A stretch of 64,000 nt of DNA, from assembly GCF_902829295.1 (NCBI RefSeq), contig NZ_CADEPL010000009.1, forward strand, positions 47,817 through 111,816, read 5' to 3'. This DNA comes from Vogesella oryzae (GTDB lineage Bacteria > Pseudomonadota > Gammaproteobacteria > Burkholderiales > Chromobacteriaceae). Within the stretch, counting starts at the first letter, position 1. Each line of letters begins with the position of its first letter. Both the position numbers and the translations under genes were made by a program. The notes beneath the pieces are model-generated. The model saw nothing but the letters and a program-made list of their open reading frames with translations. It did no database searches and was not told the origin of the DNA. Below, one piece after another: positions 40,197 to 49,131 of the stretch.

Positions 40197-40628
40197 ATGT
40201 TTTACGCCTTGTTGGTCGTGACGCTGGCGGTGGCGCTGGCTACCTCGCTACTGGTGGCGCGGTTTTTCAGTGATGCCATCACCAAGATTCTCAACCGCAT
40301 CATCGGTCCGGAGCTGACCGATGCCTGGCGCAAGTACATGAGCTTCGCCATCGTGGTGGTCGGGGTGTCCGGCGGCGTGAACATGTGGGAAATCCAGAAA
40401 TACCTGCAGAACGGCCGCGAACAGACCATGGAGCTGAATGGCCCGCGCTGGGTGGTGGAAATCTACCGTACCGCCATCGATACCCTGTCGCAGATTTCCT
40501 GGGTGATGCTGCTGTTCTTCCTGTGCGCCATGGTGGCTTACGTGATCATGCGCGTGGCGGAGAGCAATCGCAGCAGCCGCCAGCAGCAGGCAAGCAACAA
40601 CGACGACAGTAATCGCGACGCTTCCTGA
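40197..40628 (+). CDS. Conserved hypothetical membrane protein
   Basis: 143-residue protein with an N-terminal helix (FYALLVVTLAVALATSLLVARFF), a second hydrophobic stretch (MSFAIVVVGVSGGVNM) and a third (ISWVMLLFFLCAMVAYVIMRVA), then a polar Ser/Gln/Asn-rich tail (SNRSSRQQQASNNDDSNRD). The start at 40197 has CGGAGAG upstream. I do not recognise a family. A terminator follows. Confidence 0.7.
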   Translation: MFYALLVVTLAVALATSLLVARFFSDAITKILNRIIGPELTDAWRKYMSFAIVVVGVSGGVNMWEIQKYLQNGREQTMELNGPRWVVEIYRTAIDTLSQISWVMLLFFLCAMVAYVIMRVAESNRSSRQQQASNNDDSNRDAS

Positions 40629-40645
40629 TCCGCACTGGCAAAAAT

Positions 40646-40677
40646 GGCCCGTTACCTGCCGGTACGGGCCGTTTTTA
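40646..40677 (+). terminator. Intrinsic terminator after membrane protein gene
   Basis: GGCCCG at 40646 pairs with CGGGCC at 40665, extended by TACC/GGTA across a one-base bulge, followed by GTTTTTA. Confidence 0.8.
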
Positions 40678-40696
40678 TTGCTGCCTGAACATGAAT

Positions 40697-40720
40697 AATG
40701 CGGCCAACGTTGGCCGCATT
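40697..40720. terminator. 24-bp perfect palindrome from two DUS-like copies
   Basis: GCGGCCAAC (40700) and GTTGGCCGC (40709) abut and the symmetry extends to AAT/ATT on each side. It lies 20 bases downstream of the proB stop, between convergent genes. Confidence 0.75.
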
Positions 40721-40739
40721 GCTGTTTGCGAATCGGGGC

Positions 40740-41858
40740 TTACAGCGTGACCATATTGTCACGGTGGATCAGCTCGGGCTCCACCAGATAGCCCAGCACG
40801 CCTTCAATGTCGCGGGTGGCCTTTTTCATGATCAGCCGCGCTTCTTCCGAACTGTAGTTCACCAGGCCGCGGGCGACTTCGGCACCCTGCTCGTCGACAC
40901 AGGCGACGGCATCGCCACGCAGGAAACTGCCTTCCACCGCAATAACGCCGATCGGCAGCAGGCTGGTGCCTTTGGCGCGTACCGCCAATGCTGCGCCGGC
41001 ATCCAGCACCAGCTTGCCCGACAGTTGCAGGTGGTCGGCCAGCCACTGCTTGCGGGCGGCCAGGCGGGTGGTCGGCGCATTCAGCTGGGTACCGATGCTT
41101 TCGCCGTCCGCCAGACGCGACAGCACGTTCATTTCGCGACCGCTGGCAATCACGGTATCGGCCCCGCTGCGCGCCGCGCGCTTGGCGGCGATGATCTTGG
41201 TGTACATGCCGCCGGTGCCAACACTGGAGCCGGCGCCGCCGGCCATGGCTTCCAGCTCGGGGGTGCCGGCTTCGGCTTCGTGCACGAACTGGGCATCCGG
41301 CTGTTTGCGCGGGTCGGCGGTGTACAGGCCTTTCTGGTCGGTGAGGATGACCAGCGCGTCGGCCTCGATCAGGTTGGTGACCAGCGCGCCGAGGGTGTCG
41401 TTGTCGCCAAAGCGGATCTCGCTGGTGACCACGGTATCGTTCTCGTTGATGATCGGCACCACGCCCAGGGTGAGCAGGGTGGCGATGGTGGTACGGGCGT
41501 TGAGGTAGCGCAGGCGGTCGGACAGGTCTTCGTGGGTCAGTAGTACCTGCGCGGTCTTGAGGCCGTATTCGCGGAAGGCGCTCTCATAGGCCTGGCACAA
41601 GCCCATCTGGCCGACCGCGGCGGCGGCTTGCAGTTCGTGTACCGCTTTCGGGCGCTTGCTCCAGCCCAGACGCTGGCAGCCTTCGGCGATGGCGCCGCTG
41701 GAAACCAGCACCACCTGTTTGCCACGGCGGCGCAATTCGGCGATTTCCGCAGCCCAGCGGGCAAGTGCGGCATGGTCCAGACCCTTGCCATCATTGGTAA
41801 CCAGACTGGAGCCGACCTTGACCACGATGCGCGTGGCCGTGTGTATCACCGATTGCAT
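40740..41858 (-). CDS. proB: Glutamate 5-kinase
   Basis: 372-residue first enzyme of proline synthesis. The amino-acid kinase domain has [58 protein letters not shown] and [21 protein letters not shown]-terminal PUA domain is present (about 280-370, [38 protein letters not shown]). I choose the ATG at 41858 because AGGAAG sits eight bases ahead; a GTG at 41864 is too close to it. The product feeds ProA (7.3 kb). Confidence 0.96.
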   Translation of the reverse strand: MQSVIHTATRIVVKVGSSLVTNDGKGLDHAALARWAAEIAELRRRGKQVVLVSSGAIAEGCQRLGWSKRPKAVHELQAAAAVGQMGLCQAYESAFREYGLKTAQVLLTHEDLSDRLRYLNARTTIATLLTLGVVPIINENDTVVTSEIRFGDNDTLGALVTNLIEADALVILTDQKGLYTADPRKQPDAQFVHEAEAGTPELEAMAGGAGSSVGTGGMYTKIIAAKRAARSGADTVIASGREMNVLSRLADGESIGTQLNAPTTRLAARKQWLADHLQLSGKLVLDAGAALAVRAKGTSLLPIGVIAVEGSFLRGDAVACVDEQGAEVARGLVNYSSEEARLIMKKATRDIEGVLGYLVEPELIHRDNMVTL

Positions 41859-41897
41859 CCGCACTGCTTCCTGTTACTTGAGAAACGGAGGGCCAGT

Positions 41898-43496
41898 TTA
41901 CCCGATTCGCGACGGATGGTGCGTTGCGGCAGACAGTGCGCTGGGGCGGTATTCGACAAACTGGTGGCTGGCGGTCTGCAGCGATAGCGAAGTGGTGCAG
42001 ATGACCTGGCGGCCGTGGCGATCCAGCAGGTAAAACTCGCGCTGGCGCTGGTACTGGCGATCCGGAATCACCAGCAGCGGCTGTTTGCCCGGCCGAGGCA
42101 TGGCCGGCAGGCGCAGGGCCATGTGGTAGTGATCGTTGGGATGGGTCAACAGCGGCAGCAGCATGACGGCTTCCGGCTGCGGTCCCAGGATCTCGACGCC
42201 GCATTCGGTTTCCATCTGCTCGCCGCACAGGTTGACCCAGCGCGCCACCGCCAGTTGCCACGGCTGGCCCGGATGGCGCAGCAGCAGCAGCTCGCCGGCG
42301 CGCAGCGGGTGGTATTGCGCCTCGCCGCGCAGCAGCATGCCGGATGCACTGGTGTTGACCACCTTGAGCTTGACCGGCAGCGGGGGCAGGCGCGGCTGTT
42401 TGCCGTACATGGTATTGGCCGGCAGCAGTTCGGTGGGGAGTGCCTCGCCATTGGGGAAGGTCCAGGCGGCGCCATTGCTGATGAACCAGATGGTGGACAG
42501 GCTGCTGACCAGCTCGACTTCTTCCGTGCTGGGCAGGCGTTCATGGCGGCGCTGGATCGAACTTTGCCATTCCATGGTGAGATACAGCACGTGCTGGACT
42601 TCTTCTTCCAGCTCGAACGGATTGTCCTGATGCCGTGCCAGGTACTGCAGTTTCTGCAGCTTGCTCTTCAGTGCCGCTTCCAGCGCGTGGGTATCGAGCA
42701 CCCAGATGCCTTGTGCCGCCGGCGTGTCGGGTGCCTCGCTGATGTAGCGGGGTGGCAGGTCGGCGCCCGGCTGGAAGGCAAAGCTGCCGTGGCCGCTGGT
42801 GAGGTGGCCAAGATGCAGCAGATCAAGCAGGTCGGCATGCTTGCGGATCAGCAGCAGGGTGTAGTCGATCAGTGCCGGTGCCATGCGGTTGCTGGCGGTC
42901 ATGCCCAGCAGCAATAGCTGACGGTAGTAGTGTGCCGGGCTCTTGGTCTGCCCGGGCAGCGGGGTGTTTTCCCAGCCTTTTTCCAGCGCGAAGAAAAACA
43001 GGCGGTGGCAGTCGTGCCAGAAACCTTCCGGCAGGGTGGTGTAGGTGCGGGCATACAGAAATGCCATTTGCCGCGCGCTGCGCATTGCCAGGCACAGGGC
43101 TTCGGTCTTGTACTTGTCCAGTACCAGCAAGCCGTGTTCCTCGCTGCGTTCCATGGCCAGCAGCTTGTAGCCGGTGTGCAGCGCCGTGCTCAGCTGCTGT
43201 GCCAGCCGCGCGGCATGGCGGGCCTTGTGCTGGGTGGTCAGCTCGCCATTTGCGGCCAACCTTTCCAGCAATGGCAATAGCAGCTTGTGCTCCTGATGAT
43301 GCCGCTCCAGCAGTTTGGCCCGCTGAGCCGGCGCCAGCCGCACGCGGTTGAGCTGCTCCAGAGCCTGGCGCAATTGCTCGGCACATTCCAGTGGCTGCCC
43401 CAGCGGTTGTTGCCGTAACCAGACATCCAGCTGCGACAGGTCGGACATCGCCAGCGATGAGTCCAGATAGGTGGGGGCAACGGACAATTTCAGCAT
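41898..43496 (-). CDS. PilZ-domain-like protein of unknown function
   Basis: 532-residue cytoplasmic protein. The first two thirds are helical and rich in Leu/Gln/Arg with no domain I know. Around residues 380-450 the segment LPVKLKVVNTSASGMLLRGEAQYHPLRAGELLLLRHPGQPWQLAVARWVN has the NxSxxG motif and strand order of a PilZ domain, which binds cyclic di-GMP. I do not see a clear upstream RxxxR, so binding is uncertain. A second beta-rich region follows to the C-terminus. It lies 39 bases upstream of proB. The window has two diguanylate cyclases that could feed it. Confidence 0.65.
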   Translation of the reverse strand: MLKLSVAPTYLDSSLAMSDLSQLDVWLRQQPLGQPLECAEQLRQALEQLNRVRLAPAQRAKLLERHHQEHKLLLPLLERLAANGELTTQHKARHAARLAQQLSTALHTGYKLLAMERSEEHGLLVLDKYKTEALCLAMRSARQMAFLYARTYTTLPEGFWHDCHRLFFFALEKGWENTPLPGQTKSPAHYYRQLLLLGMTASNRMAPALIDYTLLLIRKHADLLDLLHLGHLTSGHGSFAFQPGADLPPRYISEAPDTPAAQGIWVLDTHALEAALKSKLQKLQYLARHQDNPFELEEEVQHVLYLTMEWQSSIQRRHERLPSTEEVELVSSLSTIWFISNGAAWTFPNGEALPTELLPANTMYGKQPRLPPLPVKLKVVNTSASGMLLRGEAQYHPLRAGELLLLRHPGQPWQLAVARWVNLCGEQMETECGVEILGPQPEAVMLLPLLTHPNDHYHMALRLPAMPRPGKQPLLVIPDRQYQRQREFYLLDRHGRQVICTTSLSLQTASHQFVEYRPSALSAATHHPSRIG

Positions 43497-43566
43497 GCTC
43501 GACCTGCCGGTTACGTTTATCGGAACGACATAGTTTACTGTTGTTTATGCATTTGGCAAAACCGCG

Positions 43567-44925
43567 CTAGGGTAGCGGGGTGTCCTGACTGCGGCCTGGC
43601 GCGCCGTTATCCTGTGCCAGCAGGGCAAGCACTTCCTGCGTGCATTCCGACAACTGCCGCATATGGCTGTCTTCCAGTACATACGGCGGCATGAAGTACA
43701 CGGTATTACCGATCGGCCGCGTCAGGCAGCCGCGATCCAGCATGGCGCGGAAGAATGCCAGGCTGAAGTCGCTGCGCGAGGTATCGACATCAAAAGCCCA
43801 GATCATGCCGCGCTGCCGGATGTGGCGGATACCCGGCGTGGTTTGCAGCCAGGCAAGATGCTGGTTGAACAGGCTGGCTTTTTCCGCGTTACGGGTCAGG
43901 ACATCCTCTTCCTCGAAAATGGCCAGCACTTCCAGCGCGGCACGGCATGCCAGCGCATTACCGGTATAGCTATGCGAATGTAGAAAGCCACGGCTTACAT
44001 CATCATCGTAGAACGCGTTATAGATATCGTCGCTGGTCAAAACGCAGGATAGCGGCAGATAACCGCCGGTAATGCCCTTGGACAGGCACAGAAAGTCGGG
44101 CTTGATCCCTGCCTGCTCGCAGGCAAACAGGGTGCCGGTACGGCCAAAACCGACAGCGATCTCGTCGGCGATCAAATGTACGTGATAGCGGTCGCACAGC
44201 GCTCGCAGCCGGGTGAGATAAACCGGGTCATACATCAGCATGCCGGCGGCACCCTGCACGAGCGGCTCGACGATGATGGCGGCAATCTGGCCGGCTTCGC
44301 GGCGGAACAGCTTCTCTACATCCGCAATCGCCCGCAGGGCGACATCGGCAGCGTTCTCTCCCGGTTGTGCCTGCCGCGCATCGGGCGAGGCGACGCGCAA
44401 ATTGCTTTGCAGCAGCGGCGCATAAGTAGCGGAAAACAGCGGAACGTCGGTGACCGCCAGCGCCCCGGCGGTTTCGCCGTGGTAGCTATGCTGCAGGCTG
44501 ACGAAGCGGTGCTTGTCCGGTTGGCCGCAGTTGCGCCAATAATGGAAGCTCATCTTCAGTGCAATTTCGGTGGCACTGGCGCCATCAGAAGCATAGAACG
44601 CGTGGCCTAGTCCGCTTAATTCATGCAGCTTTTCAGACAACTCGACTACCGGACGATGGGTAAAACCGGCCAGAATCACGTGCTCCAGCGAATCCAGTTG
44701 ATCCTTGATCGCATTTTTGATGCGCGCATGATTATGGCCAAACAAATTGACCCACCATGAGCTGATACTGTCGAGGTAACGTTTGCCATCGAAATCCTCC
44801 AGCCAGACCCCGTCACCACGGGCAATCGGGATGATGGGGAGCTGCTCGTGGCGTTTCATTTGGGTGCAGGGGTGCCAGACGGCGTCGCGGCTGCGTTGCA
44901 GCCAGTGGCTGGAGGAGGCGGTCAT
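43567..44925 (-). CDS. bioA: Adenosylmethionine--8-amino-7-oxononanoate aminotransferase
   Basis: 452-residue PLP enzyme of biotin synthesis that converts KAPA to DAPA with SAM as amino donor. Blocks are WHPCTQMKRHEQLPIIPIARGDGVWLEDFDGKRYLDSISSWWVNLFGH, FYASDGASATEIALKM, HLIADEIAVGFGRTGTLFACEQ, the PLP lysine in FLCLSKGITGGYLPLS and HSYTGNALACRAA. The start at 44925 (MTASSSHWLQRSRDAVWHP) fits the family, though no strong ribosome site is visible and ATG at 44955 is possible. No other bio genes are in the window. Confidence 0.95.
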   Translation of the reverse strand: MTASSSHWLQRSRDAVWHPCTQMKRHEQLPIIPIARGDGVWLEDFDGKRYLDSISSWWVNLFGHNHARIKNAIKDQLDSLEHVILAGFTHRPVVELSEKLHELSGLGHAFYASDGASATEIALKMSFHYWRNCGQPDKHRFVSLQHSYHGETAGALAVTDVPLFSATYAPLLQSNLRVASPDARQAQPGENAADVALRAIADVEKLFRREAGQIAAIIVEPLVQGAAGMLMYDPVYLTRLRALCDRYHVHLIADEIAVGFGRTGTLFACEQAGIKPDFLCLSKGITGGYLPLSCVLTSDDIYNAFYDDDVSRGFLHSHSYTGNALACRAALEVLAIFEEEDVLTRNAEKASLFNQHLAWLQTTPGIRHIRQRGMIWAFDVDTSRSDFSLAFFRAMLDRGCLTRPIGNTVYFMPPYVLEDSHMRQLSECTQEVLALLAQDNGAPGRSQDTPLP

Positions 44926-44982
44926 GCGGTATTCCACAGAAAGGTTTTGCGGCATGCTAGCAGAGCTGAAGATCGGCAAGGC

Positions 44983-45063
44983 TGACAAAAATTGTCACCT
45001 GCTGTCATTGTCTGACAATGTTTAATGGATTGAATTACCTATCATTGACAAAAGAACATTGTC
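44983..45063. promoter_or_regulatory. Cluster of TGTC/GACA repeats upstream of the pilin promoter
   Basis: Several TGTC words in both orientations: TGACAA-AAA-TTGTCA (44983-44997), CTGTC near 45002, the palindrome CATTGTCTGACAATG (45006-45020), TTGACA near 45044 and ATTGTC near 45058. PilR of Pseudomonas binds TGTC repeats upstream of a sigma-54 pilA promoter. This cluster sits just upstream of such a promoter, so PilR-like activation is likely. It also lies in the bioA leader. Confidence 0.55.
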
Positions 45064-45075
45064 GTATATGGTGGC

Positions 45076-45090
45076 TGGAAAGCGCTTTGC
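45076..45090 (+). promoter_or_regulatory. Sigma-54 (-24/-12) promoter for pilin genes
   Basis: TGGAAAGCGCTTTGC has GG and GC separated by ten bases and fits TGG-N3-G-N4-TTGC. It lies about 100 bases before the first pilin ATG. Type IV pilin genes commonly use RpoN with PilR. Confidence 0.65.
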
Positions 45091-45188
45091 GGAATGCCCG
45101 GCCAGTCTGGAGAGATAAGTTACGTCGCCGGGTTCGGTTCTTGCTGTGTAACTGGCACCGTCAGATGGCTGCCTCGGGAGTGTGGTGA

Positions 45189-45623
45189 ATGTGGCGAAAG
45201 CAGGCAGGGTTTACTCTGATCGAACTGATGGTGGTTGTGGCCATTATTGGCATTCTTGCAGCGATAGCGCTGCCGGCCTATATGGATTACACCAAGCGTG
45301 CCTACATTGCAGAGGCATTCGGTATTGCGGGGGCGGCGAAAACCTCTATCGAGGAATATCACGCGGCCAACAATGCCTGGCCCAGTTCGAATGCCAGTGC
45401 CGGCCTGTTTCCGGCGGGGAATTATACCGGGCAGGCATTTACCGAAATGCGGGTAATGATCTCGGGCACGGTATCGATCATCCGCATCCAGTTGAATGAA
45501 AAAGTTGCCAGCGGGGCACATGTCTGGTTGGCACCGGATGCGAACGTGTCGGGCTCCTACCGCTGGCAATGTGCCGGTGACAATGATTTGACTTCGCTAT
45601 TGCCCTCCAACTGCCGGGGCTAA
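45189..45623 (+). CDS. Type IV pilin (first of tandem pair)
   Basis: 144-residue prepilin. A short leader MWRKQAG is cut before [31 protein letters not shown], with the conserved Glu5 and N-methylated Phe1 of class IVa pilins. The globular part ends [21 protein letters not shown] with a two-cysteine D-loop. It is the first gene behind a sigma-54-type promoter and is followed after 39 bases by a second, similar pilin. Which of the two is the main fibre subunit cannot be told. One DUS-like core (45363) lies in it. Confidence 0.92.
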   Translation: MWRKQAGFTLIELMVVVAIIGILAAIALPAYMDYTKRAYIAEAFGIAGAAKTSIEEYHAANNAWPSSNASAGLFPAGNYTGQAFTEMRVMISGTVSIIRIQLNEKVASGAHVWLAPDANVSGSYRWQCAGDNDLTSLLPSNCRG

Positions 45624-45662
45624 TGGTTTGATTTTTAGGGCAGTAACTCAGGAGGAAGCTCA

Positions 45663-46082
45663 ATGAAACGAGTTCAGCAAGGTTTTACCCTTATCGAACT
45701 GATGATTGTGGTAGCGATCATCGGTATTCTGGCTGCGATCGCGATTCCGGCGTATCAGGATTACACCAAGCGTGCACACGTCTCGGAAGGTTTGCAGTTG
45801 GCTGGAGCTGCGAAGACTGGGGTGGCTGAGTATTATTCTTCCAATGGAGTGTGGCCAACCACTAATGCGTCTGCCGGTCTGGCTGACTCTCCATCGGGTA
45901 ATGCCGTTAGTTCTGTAATAGTAGGTACCAGCGGTGTGATTACCATTACTTACAATCAGAAAGTTTCTGCGGGTGTCACTGTTAGCTTGGCGCCGACTGC
46001 AGCTTCGGGTTCGATTACTTGGAAGTGCACTGGCTCCAATGGTATGGAAACCAACTGGTTGCCGTCTAACTGTCGCCCCTAA
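45663..46082 (+). CDS. pilA: Type IV pilin, PilA-like (second of tandem pair)
   Basis: 139-residue prepilin with leader MKRVQQG and mature N-terminus [37 protein letters not shown], very close to class IVa major pilins. The Ser/Thr-rich globular half ([23 protein letters not shown]) offers O-glycosylation sites, and it ends [22 protein letters not shown] with the D-loop disulfide. A strong ribosome site (AGGAGGAAG) and a downstream terminator suggest high expression. A pilin ligase gene follows. Confidence 0.92.
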   Translation: MKRVQQGFTLIELMIVVAIIGILAAIAIPAYQDYTKRAHVSEGLQLAGAAKTGVAEYYSSNGVWPTTNASAGLADSPSGNAVSSVIVGTSGVITITYNQKVSAGVTVSLAPTAASGSITWKCTGSNGMETNWLPSNCRP

Positions 46083-46096
46083 TATTCTATATCTCT

Positions 46097-46124
46097 AAAA
46101 AAGGGTGCTGCGGCACCCTTTTTT
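46097..46124 (+). terminator. Intrinsic terminator after the pilin pair
   Basis: GGGTGC (46103-46108) / GCACCC (46113-46118) with flanking A6 and T6 that extend the stem. It separates the pilins from the ligase gene, whose lower expression would then depend on read-through. Confidence 0.9.
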
Positions 46125-46139
46125 ATCATAATCACCCCT

Positions 46140-47969
46140 ATGTCACGATTATCACACGCGATTTTAATGGTGCTATTGCTATCTTTGGCAGTAGCGCTAC
46201 CGTTTTTTAACTTTGTACGCACAGTACCCTCCGCCGACTGGTGGACTCATGCCTTGACGCTAGGCTTATTGGCAACGGCGCTGTTAGTAGGGCTATTGAA
46301 GGAATCGCGGTCTGAGTGGCCTAGGTCAAATCTATGGTTGCTATTGTGGTGGCTAGTAGTTTTTGTTCCCGTTTTTTTATTGCAAAAGAACAACCTGTAT
46401 TTTTTACCTCTGTCTCAGGCGGCTAGTTTGCTGGTGGTTATTTTTGCTGTAGGGCACATTGGCACGCTACAGCAAGAATTAGGGCGAGAAAAAATAGTTG
46501 TGATGTTAGCTGGTGTCATTTTGGTCGCAGCGCTTTTGCAAGCCATAATTGGCGGACTACAGCTAATGGGTATGGCATCTTTGGCGCATGGCTATCTTGT
46601 ATATGCCCCGGGAGCCGAGCAGGTCAATATTGTTGGCAACATTGGTCAGCGTAATCAATTGGCGCAGTTCTTGGCTTGGGGGGTATTTGCTGCTGCATAT
46701 TTGTTTGCGGTGGGTAAATTGCGTATCTGGCTGGTACTCCCATCCATGCTGGTGTTGACGCTAGTAATGGCTTGGACAGGTGGACGGCTTCCCTTGGCGT
46801 ATGCGGCGACAGCAATCGTGCTAGCTGTGGTCTGGTTCGTGCGGACAGGTAACCGTCGACTGCTTGCCATCTTGGTGCTGGGTGCTTTGTTCATATTGTT
46901 GGCCCAGATGGGGGGGCATCTGATTGCCAAGTGGTTGGTTGGTGTGGATGCCGGTAGCGGACTGGATCGACTGAATGATGCTGGCTTTGGGGCGCGCCGC
47001 CGTATTGAGTGGCATAAAGTGTTTCAAGTAGTACAGACCTATCCTTGGTTGGGGGTCGGATTTGGCGGGTTTGCCTACCAGTCTGTCTGGCTGGAAGCAT
47101 TTGCCGGGTTGGATAAAATACCGGAAAATGCATTGTTTACTCATAGTCATAATCTTATTACTCAGCTGCTGGCTGAAACGGGAGTTCCTGCCACATTATT
47201 AGCGGCAGTGGCTGTAACTGTGTGTCTTTTGCCATTCTTCAAGCGTGAGCAATCCACCCCTGAAAATGCTTTCCTGATATTAATCATGGCAGCAATTTTA
47301 GGTCACTCCATGTTTGAATATCCGCTGTGGTATCTGCCTTTTACTACTATGTTTTTTATGGTGCTGGCACTGTCGCCACAGCCTTTGGTAGTGATTCCAG
47401 TACGGTCTATGTTGCGAAAAACCGGGGCGCTATTTTTGGCGGTTGGTACATTTGCTTATTTATGGACCGGGGCGATTAATTTCTTTCAGTTACGAGAGGC
47501 TGTTTTCCCCGTTGCCAACGCAAAAGCCAATGAACGGAATGTAGATGCATTGGTGTCGATATCTTTAAATCCTTTTTGGTCGTATGAGGCAGAATTGGGA
47601 CTGTCTAACTACCTGTATCCATCTCGTAAAGACATGGTACTCAAGCGGCAGCACTTTGAGCAGCTGGCAGCATATGCACCTTATCCCCTGGTACTAACCA
47701 ATCTTGCGATATTGAGACATTGGAACGGGGAGCAGAGTGGCGCGCATGATGCGGTGGTAATGGCGCTTGCAACCTATCCAGGAAGCGCATCAGCAATACT
47801 ATTCAGGCTTCAGTCAGTACATGATGCATCATTGCAGCCTTTGATCACGATGGTCAGCAATGTAGTACAGACACGTAACCAGTATGGCGACAAAGCTGCC
47901 GCAGAAGCGGCGACACGGGGCTTACCTGTACGAGGCCCACAGCTTCCTGAACTAGCTCGCTTCCGCTAG
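46140..47969 (+). CDS. PglL/TfpO-type pilin O-oligosaccharyltransferase (Wzy/WaaL superfamily)
   Basis: 609-residue inner-membrane protein with 11-12 hydrophobic helices followed by a C-terminal periplasmic tail. The PglL-like block EQVNIVGNIGQRNQLAQFLAWG, the Wzy_C loop WHKVFQVVQTYPWLGVGFGGFAYQ ... FTHSHNLITQLLAETG (the His of the family), and FEYPLWYLPFTTMFFMV are visible. These enzymes move lipid-linked glycans to Ser/Thr of pilins; position straight after pilA supports that. The gene is clearly AT-richer than its neighbours and has no DUS-like copy, suggesting transfer or diversifying exchange. Confidence 0.88.
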   Translation: MSRLSHAILMVLLLSLAVALPFFNFVRTVPSADWWTHALTLGLLATALLVGLLKESRSEWPRSNLWLLLWWLVVFVPVFLLQKNNLYFLPLSQAASLLVVIFAVGHIGTLQQELGREKIVVMLAGVILVAALLQAIIGGLQLMGMASLAHGYLVYAPGAEQVNIVGNIGQRNQLAQFLAWGVFAAAYLFAVGKLRIWLVLPSMLVLTLVMAWTGGRLPLAYAATAIVLAVVWFVRTGNRRLLAILVLGALFILLAQMGGHLIAKWLVGVDAGSGLDRLNDAGFGARRRIEWHKVFQVVQTYPWLGVGFGGFAYQSVWLEAFAGLDKIPENALFTHSHNLITQLLAETGVPATLLAAVAVTVCLLPFFKREQSTPENAFLILIMAAILGHSMFEYPLWYLPFTTMFFMVLALSPQPLVVIPVRSMLRKTGALFLAVGTFAYLWTGAINFFQLREAVFPVANAKANERNVDALVSISLNPFWSYEAELGLSNYLYPSRKDMVLKRQHFEQLAAYAPYPLVLTNLAILRHWNGEQSGAHDAVVMALATYPGSASAILFRLQSVHDASLQPLITMVSNVVQTRNQYGDKAAAEAATRGLPVRGPQLPELARFR

Positions 47970-48032
47970 GCATGGCCGTGGTTGGTTGCTTGGTGGTATC
48001 TTGTCGGCCTTGATGTTGTGGATGAAAACGGC

Positions 48033-48365
48033 ATGAACAGATGGACATTACCGCTGCTGCTGACACTGTCGGCAGTAGCGCAGGCACAGGCGGCGGGGCC
48101 GACTACGGACCAGCAGTTGCTGTCGGCGCAGATGTCATTCCGCGCGGCGGACAGCAAGCAGCTGCAGGCACTGAAGCTGGAACAGGCGGCGGAGCTGGCA
48201 GTGAAGGAAGCTGAGCAGAAGCTGGCCAGCGCGCAGCAGCAGCTGCAACTGAGTCAGCAGCAGTTGCAGGATGCGCGTGCGGCGCGGCAGGCGGCGGATG
48301 CCGAGCTGTCGCAGGCTACGCAGCAGTTGCAGCAGGCCTGGAAGCTGAAGGAAGGCGCGCAATGA
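48033..48365 (+). CDS. Small periplasmic coiled-coil protein
   Basis: 110 residues: a Sec signal peptide (MNRWTLPLLLTLSAVAQAQA) followed by one long Gln/Ala/Glu-rich helix (DSKQLQALKLEQAAELAVKEAEQKL ... QLQLSQQQLQDARAARQAADAELSQATQQLQQ). It would be a secreted coiled coil. No family is recognised. The start at 48033 has only a weak ribosome site. A perfect-palindrome terminator follows at once. Confidence 0.7.
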   Translation: MNRWTLPLLLTLSAVAQAQAAGPTTDQQLLSAQMSFRAADSKQLQALKLEQAAELAVKEAEQKLASAQQQLQLSQQQLQDARAARQAADAELSQATQQLQQAWKLKEGAQ

Positions 48366-48367
48366 CA

Positions 48368-48392
48368 AACCGGGGCAGCTGCCCCGGTTTTG
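48368..48392 (+). terminator. Intrinsic terminator after the coiled-coil gene
   Basis: AACCGGGGCAG / CTGCCCCGGTT is a perfect 22-bp palindrome followed by TT, three bases past the stop. It lies between convergent genes and may serve pyrE too. Confidence 0.85.
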
Positions 48393-48416
48393 TCGTCTGA
48401 GTACTGCTAAGACTGC

Positions 48417-49061
48417 TTAGCCCTGCACACCGTACTTGGCGCGGTAGGCGCTAACCGCCTCCAGGTTGGCCGCAAGCTCCGGGCTGCCAGCCAGGAAGCC
48501 AAGCAGGTCGTTGAGGTTGGCGATGGCTACCACCGGCAGGTTGTAGTCGCGTGCCACTTCCTGCACCGCCGACAGCTCGCCGGTGCCGCGTTCCATGCGG
48601 TCCAGCGCGATGGCCACGCCGGCCGGTTCGGCGCCGGCAGCGCGGATCAGCTGTACCGATTCGCGCACCGAGGTGCCGGCGGAGATCACGTCGTCGATGA
48701 TCAGTACCTTGCCCTTGAGCGGCGCGCCCACCAGGGTACCGCCTTCGCCGTGGTCCTTGGCTTCCTTGCGGTTGTAGGCGAACGGTACATTGCGGCCCTG
48801 CTCGGCCAGCGCCATCGATGCGGCTGCTGCCAGGATGATGCCCTTGTAGGCCGGGCCGAAGATCATGTCGAAGCCGATGCCGCTGGCGCTGATCGATTGC
48901 GCGTAGAAGCGCGACAGCTGCAGTACGCTGTCGCCGTCATAGAACAGGCCGGCGTTGAAGAAGTAGGGCGAGGTCCGTCCTGCCTTGGTGACAAACTCGC
49001 CGAAGCGCAATACCTGCTTGTCCAGCGCAAAACGAATAAAATCCTGACGGAAATCGCTCAT
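48417..49061 (-). CDS. pyrE: Orotate phosphoribosyltransferase
   Basis: 214-residue enzyme of pyrimidine synthesis that makes OMP from orotate and PRPP. It opens [40 protein letters not shown] and has the PRPP-binding motif [19 protein letters not shown] and [13 protein letters not shown]. The start at 49061 follows GAGGG. Divergent from xth with 70 bases between. One DUS-like copy (48465) lies near the C-terminal end. Confidence 0.97.
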   Translation of the reverse strand: MSDFRQDFIRFALDKQVLRFGEFVTKAGRTSPYFFNAGLFYDGDSVLQLSRFYAQSISASGIGFDMIFGPAYKGIILAAAASMALAEQGRNVPFAYNRKEAKDHGEGGTLVGAPLKGKVLIIDDVISAGTSVRESVQLIRAAGAEPAGVAIALDRMERGTGELSAVQEVARDYNLPVVAIANLNDLLGFLAGSPELAANLEAVSAYRAKYGVQG

Positions 49062-49131
49062 TACAAACCCTCTTTCACTTAAGTCTTTGTTGCTGCTTGA
49101 AAATGGCGGCAAGGATACCACGGGAGACCCC

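Noticed and set aside
45189..45623. First pilin as ComP, the DUS receptor
   Set aside because: It has the standard class IVa head and D-loop and no feature I can tie to ComP; tandem position with a PilA-like pilin suggests a fibre or alternate subunit. The receptor, if any, should be elsewhere.
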